This document shows, in pieces, positions 14,484 to 19,805 of a stretch of DNA of 19,805 bases (the stretch's first letter is position 1; each line of letters starts with the position of its first letter). This DNA comes from an uncultured Anaerolineaceae bacterium. GTDB taxonomy: Bacteria; Chloroflexota; Anaerolineae; Anaerolineales; Anaerolineaceae. The notes beneath the pieces are model-generated. The model was not told the DNA's origin, ran no database searches, and saw only the letters and a program-made list of their open reading frames with translations. The DNA is taken from NCBI GenBank assembly GCA_937894825.1, contig CALCQT010000369.1, positions 1 through 19,805 on the forward strand. The letters are read 5' to 3'. A program made the position numbers and the translations under genes.

Positions 14484-16045
14484 CAGTCCGTAAGTCCCTT
14501 TTTCGATCTGCGGTTTGAGCGGTAAAACTCCTCGAAATTCCGAGCCTTGCGCCACGCCGCACCCGCACCAACCGTAAGATGATCCGCAATGTGTTCTTCC
14601 AGAGCTTTCTCGAACGCTTCGGAATCTCCGAACAGCTCGCCACGATCCAGATCACGCAGCGCCTTCACCTCACGATCCAATTCCTCATCCGACAGCTCGT
14701 CGGAGGCCAGCTTCTCCAGCAACGCCGCAGCAGGACTGAGCCATGTCCGCATAGCACCGCCAGGCAAATCCTCCGTCTCACTGCCCAGCGGCTTCGCATT
14801 CCCCGGCATAGCCGCATTTGGATCCGGCTGTTCCGGATTGGCAGTTTCCACCGCAGCCTGTGCACGCCGCACGAGTTTCATTCCGAAACGCTCGCTCATC
14901 TCCTGCTCGTCGGCCTCCAGGCCCGCCGCCGACAGCGTCTGCACCGTCTGCGCCAGCTGCAGGCGGTCTTCCGGCGCCTCATACTCGATCAGCAGTTTCG
15001 GCGGCTGGATCCCGTCACCGTAATTGAAACGCGCCCACGGTTTGCAGACCTGGATATTGACCGTCTTCATCAGCATCCGGCAGTCCGATTCCAGAATGTC
15101 CTGCCGAACCTTGCTCTGGGCGTCGCCCTTGCTCAGCCCAGCCGATTCTCCGCTCGAGGCAACCTGGCCCAGGATCAGTTTCTCGACCGCCGCGGTCATA
15201 TAGTCCAGCAGCCGGAAATAAACATCCCCGGTCGAATGGCTCTCCAGAAGCTGCATCTCAACATTTTTCGTCATCACGCCGCCGCCGGACGGACCAAAAT
15301 TGCGTACCAGACGACGCATCGCCTGCCATTCATTCTCGAATGCCTGCCCATCCACCTTGGCAATCGCAAACGGCATTCCGTACCGTTCGATGAAAGACAG
15401 CAAATCTTTCTGGTTAATCTGCTTGAAACAATGCAGCCAGGCCAGCGGACGGATCAGGCCGCCGCGCGCCGGATCGTTCCCCGCACGCCGAAGCCGATGG
15501 AAAATAAACCGCTCCCGAGGCAGATCAATGCCATTGGGATGTTCCCGCGTCACCAGCTTCGGCAAAAATCCATCCAGAAAATGCACCGCCTCGCCTGGCA
15601 GACTGTGGAACCCCGCAATCTCCCCGCCGCGTATCCATAAAATCTCCGAAACCAGAAAACCCGGTATGATCGAAAACACCAGGTCTTCCAGCAAATCCTC
15701 AAACCCGTCCTGCTCGTCGCCATCCCCGCAGCTCTCAAGCTCTTCCTGCAATTGCTCTGCCGCGGCCTTTTCCCGCGAACTTTCACCGCCAGGCACAATC
15801 TGCCAGGAACATCCCAAGACCGCGTTTTTGCGCGTCTCCATCGCCTGAGCGATGCTCTCGTTCTTCTCGATCAGTTCCCTGGCAAGACGGCACTGTTCCC
15901 GGCTGTCGCCAGTGTTCGCCTGCATCATGATCCGGTCTACCTTTTCCGGAGTCAGATCCCGCGAAGCGTCGCTGCTCAGCCGGTCAGACGTCTCCGCCCT
16001 GAACGTCGGCTTCCCCTTGCCCTTGTTTTTTGTCTCTTCACGCAT
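14483..16045 (-). CDS. Portal protein, Mu gp29 (DUF935) family
   Basis: 520 residues from ATG 16045 with GGAGAT six bases upstream, close to the length of Mu gp29 (~510). DUF935 features are visible: LTPEKVDRIMMQANTGDSRE, an alpha-helical stretch IEKNESIAQAMETRKNAVLG (conserved SW after it: CSWQIVPGG), FSIIPGFLVSEILW, RFIFHRLRRAGNDPARGGLI, LLSFIERYGMPFAIAKVDG, and GQVASSGESAGLSKGDAQ followed by the DI-x2-SD helix. The C-terminal part contains an acidic stretch (ASDELSDEELDREV) before the overlap with F. It forms the dodecameric ring through which DNA is packaged and to which gp36-type connectors bind. Its start follows a repeat-rich gap, so it may be transcribed or translated separately from the terminase genes. 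Confidence 0.93.
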   Translation of the reverse strand: MREETKNKGKGKPTFRAETSDRLSSDASRDLTPEKVDRIMMQANTGDSREQCRLARELIEKNESIAQAMETRKNAVLGCSWQIVPGGESSREKAAAEQLQEELESCGDGDEQDGFEDLLEDLVFSIIPGFLVSEILWIRGGEIAGFHSLPGEAVHFLDGFLPKLVTREHPNGIDLPRERFIFHRLRRAGNDPARGGLIRPLAWLHCFKQINQKDLLSFIERYGMPFAIAKVDGQAFENEWQAMRRLVRNFGPSGGGVMTKNVEMQLLESHSTGDVYFRLLDYMTAAVEKLILGQVASSGESAGLSKGDAQSKVRQDILESDCRMLMKTVNIQVCKPWARFNYGDGIQPPKLLIEYEAPEDRLQLAQTVQTLSAAGLEADEQEMSERFGMKLVRRAQAAVETANPEQPDPNAAMPGNAKPLGSETEDLPGGAMRTWLSPAAALLEKLASDELSDEELDREVKALRDLDRGELFGDSEAFEKALEEHIADHLTVGAGAAWRKARNFEEFYRSNRRSKKGLTD

Positions 16046-16054
16046 CGTTTATCT

Positions 16055-16127
16055 CCGTATGTAGTCCAGGCTTTAGCCTGCTCCCCGTTCCCGTTCCCGT
16101 CCCCGTTCCCGTTCCCACCTGCACCCT
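16055..16127 (-). repeat. Composite repeat A between terminase and portal
   Basis: Plus-strand order: a 26-base unit (16055-16080) containing the palindrome CAGGCT-TT-AGCCTG (16067-16080), a C-rich tract of CCCGTT-type hexamers (16081-16116), then ACCTGCACCCT (16117-16127), which abuts the terminase stop. On the minus (coding) strand the tract is GGGAAC-type runs able to form a G-quadruplex. The same three parts in the same order occur at 19031-19163. Confidence 0.85.
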
Positions 16128-17546
16128 CTAATAATCCCCCGAGTGATCCGGCCGGTGGTATCCGTCATCCGGCAAAATCCCGCTTCGGTCATCCGCCGCC
16201 GGCATCAGCCGGCACGGCCCGTCATCTTTTCCCGCAGCATGTAGCGCCAAAGCCAGCGCCCAGAACCGGTCGCTGTGGCCATCCTCGCTGCGGTCAGCCG
16301 CAAAGCGGATATTTCCCGCCGCCGTCGTCTCTTTCCGGATCGCCCGCAGATCGGCCCGGATGTGGCGGTCAAACGGAATCCGGACGTTGCCATCCTCGCA
16401 CGCCGCCCGCAGAGGATATGCCAGATCGCTCTTGACCGGATTAGTAAAAGTAACAGCCTCCACCCGGTAGGTTCCAAACCTCTGCTGCGCCCTCTCCGCC
16501 AGCTGCATCCCCAGCCCCGTCGCATCAATGCAGCAGCGACGGAGAAGAGGATGCTCCAACAGCGGCCATAAGACCGCTTCCTGCGTCGAAAAAGACTCGT
16601 TCTGCATCTCGATCTTCCTCCGTGTCAGGTGGCGCCCGCCGGCAACCTCGTTCACCCAGATCACCGTCAAATCCTTCTTGCGCCCAACGTCCACCCCCAT
16701 ATACAGATTCACGCATTTAGCCAGATCGGTTTCCCACGCCTCGCCTTCCTTGTATTCGCAGCCCGCAATCAGATCGTACGTCAAAAACGCCGATGCGTCA
16801 TCCGCCGGCACACAACAGTACTCCTGCTGAAAACTCTCCTCATCCGCACACCCGCTCCGGATGAAATTGAAGTAATCCGCCTCATCCATCTCCTGCCGGG
16901 CATCGTCCGCCGGCAGCTTATTCTGCAGCTTGAACAAAAACCCCTGATCCAGAGCATCCTGCAGGGTAACCCTGTGCAGGCTGATCCCTTTCGGATTCCC
17001 CTTCTCCCGAATCTCGCGCACCAGCTCGTTGAAAAAATTCCCGCTGCCCCGGTGCGTCGAAACAATCTCCAGCTGACCGCCCCAGGTAATGCCAGGATAC
17101 GCTATTGCATACATCATCCGCGGATCCCGATGCAGCGCGAATTCATCCAGCAGGCGGTCGCCGCGCTTGCCGGCCTGCGCATCCGGACTCGAGGACATGC
17201 TGTTGATCTTCGTCGCGTTCGCAAATTTGAGAACAAAAGAAGAACTTTTCCCGTCCTCCAATAACTGCAGCCCCAAATCTTCAGAAGCCAGATTCAGCAT
17301 CCCGGCAAACTCCTTGCAGTCTTCCACAAACAGCTTCGCCTGGATCTCATCCCGGCTCGAAACCCATGCGTCATAACGTTCACCAGGACGTGCTTTCTTA
17401 CGCACCAGAGCATACGCCGATGCCCAGGTAATCCCGATCTGACGGCTCTTCTCCATCAGTTTAAGACGTGCGCCATCCCGAACCCAGGCCGCCTGATAAG
17501 GCAGCAACAGGGTGTTTTTTTTTGGAATGTTTTTCGCTCGCCCCAT
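16128..17546 (-). CDS. Large terminase subunit, Mu gp28 family
   Basis: 472 residues from ATG 17546 (TAATG overlap with small terminase). Motor motifs: Walker A-like KSRQIGITWASA (residues 33-44), Walker B RLLDEFAL with D134-E135, and the coupling-type motif STHRGSGNFF (163-172). The C-terminal RNase H-like nuclease has acidic residues in YMGVDVGRKKDLTVIWV (D286), CCIDATGLGMQLAE (D341) and SEDGHSDRFWALALALHAA (D422/D426). The length and motif order match Mu gp28 and related terminases. It packages DNA by headful from the integrated template in Mu-like phages. The C-terminal tail (LMPAADDRSGILPDDGY...) is poorly conserved in style and ends exactly where composite repeat A begins, so its last residues may have been altered by that insertion. 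Confidence 0.95.
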   Translation of the reverse strand: MGRAKNIPKKNTLLLPYQAAWVRDGARLKLMEKSRQIGITWASAYALVRKKARPGERYDAWVSSRDEIQAKLFVEDCKEFAGMLNLASEDLGLQLLEDGKSSSFVLKFANATKINSMSSSPDAQAGKRGDRLLDEFALHRDPRMMYAIAYPGITWGGQLEIVSTHRGSGNFFNELVREIREKGNPKGISLHRVTLQDALDQGFLFKLQNKLPADDARQEMDEADYFNFIRSGCADEESFQQEYCCVPADDASAFLTYDLIAGCEYKEGEAWETDLAKCVNLYMGVDVGRKKDLTVIWVNEVAGGRHLTRRKIEMQNESFSTQEAVLWPLLEHPLLRRCCIDATGLGMQLAERAQQRFGTYRVEAVTFTNPVKSDLAYPLRAACEDGNVRIPFDRHIRADLRAIRKETTAAGNIRFAADRSEDGHSDRFWALALALHAAGKDDGPCRLMPAADDRSGILPDDGYHRPDHSGDY

Positions 17547-18142
17547 TACATCAATCCTATCTTTTCCTCAATCATTTTGAGGGTTTCTTCACTGATCCCC
17601 TTTTCCTTGCCCTCATTCGCCGCCGCCGTCAGCTCGCTGATCTTGCTTTCCAGATCCGCAATCCGCGACCGGTACTCGCTTTCCTTCTCGCCGGCCTCAC
17701 GCCTGGCATCTTCCTTCGCCTCGGCTATCCGGTTGCGCTCGTAAGCCGCCAGCGCCCCGGAAACACTCCGCAGCTCCTTCGGCTCCAGCGCCTCGCCATC
17801 CTCCAGTTTTTGCAGTACAATCCGCAGCAGCTCGTAGTTTGCAATCCGCGCCAGGTCATCCGCGCTCTTGTCCGAGTCGACCACGTACGCCGCCATACGG
17901 CGCCGCTCGATCTCATCACCGAACCGCCGCCGGGTCCGGCAAAACTCCTGGTATTCCGAACTCTCGCGATATGCACCGAACGTGCTCGAATGCAGCGCCA
18001 GACCGCCAGCCTCCCCCAACGCAGTCGAAACAACCTCATCGGAGCGGATATCATCATACGTCGCCCCGTCATCAAGCAGCTCCGCAATCCGTGCCCGGAT
18101 GCTCAGCGGCAAACGGCTGATGTTATTGCGTTGACGCGCCAT
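17546..18142 (-). CDS. Small terminase subunit, Mu gp27 (DUF3486) family
   Basis: 198 residues from ATG 18142 with GAGGA seven bases upstream. The N-terminus has the DUF3486 pattern: SRLPLSIRARIAELLDDGATYDDI (helix-turn-helix-like, DNA-binding), then FGAYRESSEYQEFCRTRRR and a middle helix. Residues ~145-198 form a charged coiled coil (EKESEYRSRIADLESKISEL) for oligomerisation. Small terminases recognise the phage DNA packaging site and regulate the large subunit, whose gene directly follows. Usual length for the family is about 180-190 residues, so this member is complete with a slightly long C-terminal coil. The TAATG overlap suggests fixed expression ratios. Confidence 0.88.
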   Translation of the reverse strand: MARQRNNISRLPLSIRARIAELLDDGATYDDIRSDEVVSTALGEAGGLALHSSTFGAYRESSEYQEFCRTRRRFGDEIERRRMAAYVVDSDKSADDLARIANYELLRIVLQKLEDGEALEPKELRSVSGALAAYERNRIAEAKEDARREAGEKESEYRSRIADLESKISELTAAANEGKEKGISEETLKMIEEKIGLM

Positions 18143-18145
18143 TCT

Positions 18146-18358
18146 TCATTCCTCACTATGCTTTTGTGCCGTTTCGACAAATCGGCAACGACGCCACTCG
18201 CTCAGGTTTTCCAATTCCAGGAAACTGCAGATGCTGCAGGCAAATACGTAGTCTGATTCTGCAAATGCGCACGCTCCGCAACCCCGGTCGTCGAATATGG
18301 CATCGTATTGCCTCCCGTGGTATTGCATGCGAAAAGCAGGTACAGTTTGTTCAACCAT
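18146..18358 (-). CDS. Small Cys-rich (probable Zn-binding) phage protein
   Basis: 70 residues from ATG 18358, overlapping the previous stop (TGATG) with GGGAG seven bases upstream; a GTG one codon earlier is the alternative. Two Cys pairs, C27-x2-C30 (CGAC) and C41-x2-C44 (CSIC), plus C58 suggest a zinc ribbon-like fold. The surroundings are acidic with aromatic residues. Small Cys-rich proteins of this kind are common in phage operons next to terminase genes and may bind DNA or a protein partner, but I know no assigned role. It lies four bases upstream of the small terminase gene. Confidence 0.65.
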   Translation of the reverse strand: MVEQTVPAFRMQYHGRQYDAIFDDRGCGACAFAESDYVFACSICSFLELENLSEWRRCRFVETAQKHSEE

Positions 18359-18645
18359 CACAATGCTCCCGGCCCCCAGATGAAACTGTCCTGCGGAAAA
18401 TCGTCCAGCAGCTGCTGCCGGCCCTTATTGCTGATCTGGCAGTATTGCCCGCGGTAGCCAGGCACTGACTCGATATAACCCAGCGATTTGAGCTCCTCAA
18501 ATTCGGTCAGCGCCTTGACTGGATCAGCGTGCCGGAGCGCCGGCTCCTGGCTGATCTGGATCAGCTCGTCGCCACGGATCGGGGCCCCGGTGTACAGTTT
18601 CAGATCTCTCAAAATCGCCTGCCGGATTGCATGCTCAATTGCCAT
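18358..18645 (-). CDS. Small winged-helix-like protein, function unknown
   Basis: 95 residues from ATG 18645, selected because AGGAGG lies five bases upstream; an in-frame ATG at 18690 would overlap the upstream gene by 56 bases and lacks a good site. The pattern resembles a winged helix: helices around EHAIRQAILRDLKLY, a GDELIQISQEPAL region, VKALTEFEELKSLGYIES as possible recognition helix, then the wing GYRGQYCQISNKGRQQLLDD. It may bind DNA. It overlaps its upstream neighbour by 11 bases and is in the place of Mu gp26, but I cannot claim homology. Confidence 0.6.
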   Translation of the reverse strand: MAIEHAIRQAILRDLKLYTGAPIRGDELIQISQEPALRHADPVKALTEFEELKSLGYIESVPGYRGQYCQISNKGRQQLLDDFPQDSFIWGPGAL

Positions 18646-19009
18646 GTCCGCCTCCTGGTGTCGCTTTATGTCGCTCAAAACTTTTGTCAAGATTTATCAC
18701 GTACGATTCTGTCGCCTCAATCTTCGCCTGCTGCCGCGCGGATTCCTCCGCAATTCGATCCAACTTGTTCCCCACCCGAGCCATGTCGCCGCGAAGCAAC
18801 TCCAGCGTGGTCAAAATCATTTGCGATTTGTCAGCTTCGCAGTGTGCCTCCACTTTCCGCTCCAGCTTCATGACCCGTTCCCCCTCAAGGCGCTCCAGCT
18901 TTTCACGCAGCGTATCCACAGGCCTGCGCAGATTGCTCCAGATCGTGATGCTCGACGCAACCGCTCCGACCACGCTCCCAACCAAACCCACTGAGATCTC
19001 AATCCACAT
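18635..19009 (-). CDS. Mu gp25-like (DUF2730-type) membrane-anchored coiled-coil protein
   Basis: 124 residues from ATG 19009 with GGAGG four to five bases upstream. An N-terminal hydrophobic segment (residues ~5-25, ISVGLVGSVVGAVASSITIW) is followed by about 85 residues of charged coiled coil (VDTLREKLERLEGERVMKLE, LDRIAEESARQQAKIEATE) and a Gly/His-rich end (GGGHGN). This layout and position just before the packaging genes match Mu gp25 (DUF2730). Function is not established for the family; a spanin-like or inner-membrane role near lysis genes has been proposed by analogy only. Downstream gene overlaps by 11 bases. Confidence 0.7.
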   Translation of the reverse strand: MWIEISVGLVGSVVGAVASSITIWSNLRRPVDTLREKLERLEGERVMKLERKVEAHCEADKSQMILTTLELLRGDMARVGNKLDRIAEESARQQAKIEATESYVINLDKSFERHKATPGGGHGN

Positions 19010-19030
19010 GCACCCTCCGAATCGTACTCG

Positions 19031-19163
19031 TTCGTAGTTCAGGCCGTATGTAGTTCAGGCTTTAGCCTGCCGTATGTAGTTCAGGCTTTAGCCTGCTCCC
19101 CGAACCCGAACCCGTACCCGTATCCGCTCCCGCCTGCACCCTGCACCCTGTCACCTGCACCCT
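19031..19163 (-). repeat. Composite repeat B upstream of gp25-like gene
   Basis: Two identical adjacent 26-base units (19044-19069 and 19070-19095), each with the palindrome CAGGCT-TT-AGCCTG, preceded by a truncated copy (19032-19043). Then a C-rich hexamer tract (19096-19132: CCCGAA, CCCGTA variants) and CCTGCACCCT repeats (19133-19163). The unit differs from the copy at 16055-16080 by one base. Confidence 0.9.
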
Positions 19164-19253
19164 ATTTCCGGCCTCTCTGGTGGATGCCCAGTGTCTGCAC
19201 GGGAGGAAAGGAACGAAACTCCCCACTGGACATCCAACAGGGGTGCCGGAAAT
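19164..19253. repeat. 30-bp imperfect inverted repeat
   Basis: Arms 19164-19193 and 19224-19253 are reverse complements with 25 of 30 positions matching, separated by 30 bases. It lies 17 bases after the stop of the lipoprotein gene. It could act as a transcription terminator or processing signal, but no T-run follows it on either strand, so a mobile palindromic element is equally possible. Confidence 0.85.
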
Positions 19254-19269
19254 CCAACACCCCATTTTG

Positions 19270-19719
19270 CTATTTGACCACCTCGGCCGCCTCGGCCGGC
19301 CTGCTCTGATCCGCCGTCGCCGTCGGCGCACTCTGCCCGACCGCCACCGGCAAAGCCAGTGTGGTCGTATCCTGGACATCCTTCAGCATCTCCAATGCCG
19401 CCGTTGCGTCAACTTCCGCCGAACGGTCGCCAACGTTGTTATTGACAAACAGCCCAGAAGACTTCGCCGTCTGCCCGGCCTTGCCCTCGTCTTCCTTGAC
19501 TGCCTCCGCCTTTTCGCCTTCAGCAGCGCCCGCAGCCTTGCCGATCCCAGCATGGATCGCATTCGCCTGGCTGTTATTTGTCCCCAGCATGATCGTCGTC
19601 TTGCTGTCCGGCTTGTTCTCGATGTAATACCCTGCATTGACCGAAGCAGGTCGCATCAACCCGCACCCGGTCAGCATCACCCACACCGCCGCCAAACACA
19701 GTTTCAAAAATTCCTTCAT
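19270..19719 (-). CDS. Predicted lipoprotein, function unknown
   Basis: 149 residues from ATG 19719 with AGGAGG five bases upstream; the in-frame extension to 19800 translates the hairpin repeats and is rejected. The N-terminus is a lipoprotein signal: MKEFLKLCLAAVWVMLTGC, with lipobox LTGC and the lipidated Cys at about residue 19. The mature part is low-complexity, Ala/Glu/Lys/Thr-rich, with a polar segment YYIENKPDSKTTIMLGTNNS and no catalytic motif. Next to lysis-adjacent Mu genes (gp25 region) a lipoprotein could be an outer-membrane spanin or an exclusion lipoprotein; it is longer than typical Rz1 proteins. Neither role is demonstrated. Confidence 0.7.
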   Translation of the reverse strand: MKEFLKLCLAAVWVMLTGCGLMRPASVNAGYYIENKPDSKTTIMLGTNNSQANAIHAGIGKAAGAAEGEKAEAVKEDEGKAGQTAKSSGLFVNNNVGDRSAEVDATAALEMLKDVQDTTTLALPVAVGQSAPTATADQSRPAEAAEVVK

Positions 19720-19739
19720 GGCATCCTCCTTGTTTTGTG

Positions 19740-19792
19740 GCCGGCCATACTTGGCCGGCATCCCGTTCTGTGGCCGGGCATACTTGCCCGGC
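19740..19792. repeat. Two tandem hairpins with compensatory stem change
   Basis: Hairpin 1: GCCGGCC, loop ATACTT, GGCCGGC (19740-19759). Hairpin 2: GCCGGGC, same loop, GCCCGGC (19773-19792). They are 33 bases apart, and flanking bases are also similar (TTNTGTG before each). One stem position is changed on both sides so pairing is kept. They sit just upstream of the lipoprotein ribosome binding site. Confidence 0.9.
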
Positions 19793-19805
19793 ATTCTCAC
19801 TCGTA

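Larger units (their letters stand above)
19010..19269. other. Repeat-filled intergenic region
   Basis: The only intergenic stretch over 150 bases. It is made up almost wholly of composite repeat B and the 30-bp inverted repeat. Frames crossing it (for example minus 19062-19379) are repeat translations and not genes. The ribosome binding site of the gp25-like gene is at its left end. No confident promoter was identified. Confidence 0.8.

Noticed and set aside
14579..15640. 353-residue plus-strand open frame
   Set aside because: Antisense to the DUF935 portal gene, with no recognisable motif or ribosome binding site.
19044..19095. Tandem 26-base units as a CRISPR start
   Set aside because: Units are directly adjacent without spacers and the same unit occurs singly elsewhere; palindromic dispersed repeat fits better.
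19096..19163. Telomere-like or origin iteron array
   Set aside because: Hexamers are degenerate, few, and always linked to the palindromic unit; no replication gene nearby.
19062..19379. 105-residue minus-strand frame across the repeats
   Set aside because: Encodes the inverted repeat and hexamer tract (TGTGSGSGS) in an alternate frame of the lipoprotein gene; no ribosome binding site.

Overview
The window is almost entirely the late (structural) operon of a Mu-like transposable prophage, read from right to left on the minus strand. The hallmark order of Mu head genes is present and intact: a gp25-like small membrane/coiled-coil protein, small terminase (gp27/DUF3486), large terminase (gp28), portal (gp29/DUF935), F-like minor head protein, protease with nested scaffold (I/Z), head decoration protein, major head subunit (gpT), gp36 (DUF1320), a gpG-like neck/tail-completion protein and a gp37-like (DUF1834) protein. 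These calls come from reading the translations. No database search was possible.

Downstream, the tail module is not Mu's. There is no contractile sheath gene. Instead there is a short tail-tube candidate, a pair of overlapping reading frames joined by a nine-A slippery run (a G/GT-type tail assembly chaperone with -1 frameshift), and a 1031-residue tape measure. After the tape measure come several small unfamiliar proteins, a 345-residue protein with a Cys-x2-Cys/Lys-His C-terminal motif, and a long fibre protein (at least 889 residues) that runs off the left edge. The particle is therefore predicted to have a Mu-type head on a long non-contractile tail, as in the B3/D3112 style of transposable phages, but with an unusual tip/adhesion gene set. 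Most neighbouring genes overlap by 1-14 bases (ATGA, TGATG, TAATG) and have good Shine-Dalgarno sequences, so the block is probably one translationally coupled operon.

The main breaks in this packing are repeat-rich. Composite repeats lie at 16055-16127 and 19031-19163: a palindromic unit ending in CAGGCT-TT-AGCCTG, then a C-rich hexamer tract (G-rich on the coding strand), then CCTGCACCCT-type repeats, in the same order and orientation both times. A 30-bp imperfect inverted repeat (19164-19253) adjoins the second one. At the right edge (19740-19792) are two hairpins whose stems differ by a compensatory base-pair change. These look like host-genome-type dispersed repeats inside a prophage late operon.

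Host: the lipoprotein signal, the phage type and the moderately high G+C fit a Gram-negative or other diderm bacterium. The repeat types and unfamiliar small phage proteins remind me of PVC-group genomes such as Lentisphaerota/Verrucomicrobiota, but this is only a weak impression. No host chromosomal gene, tRNA, rRNA, CRISPR array or prophage end is visible.
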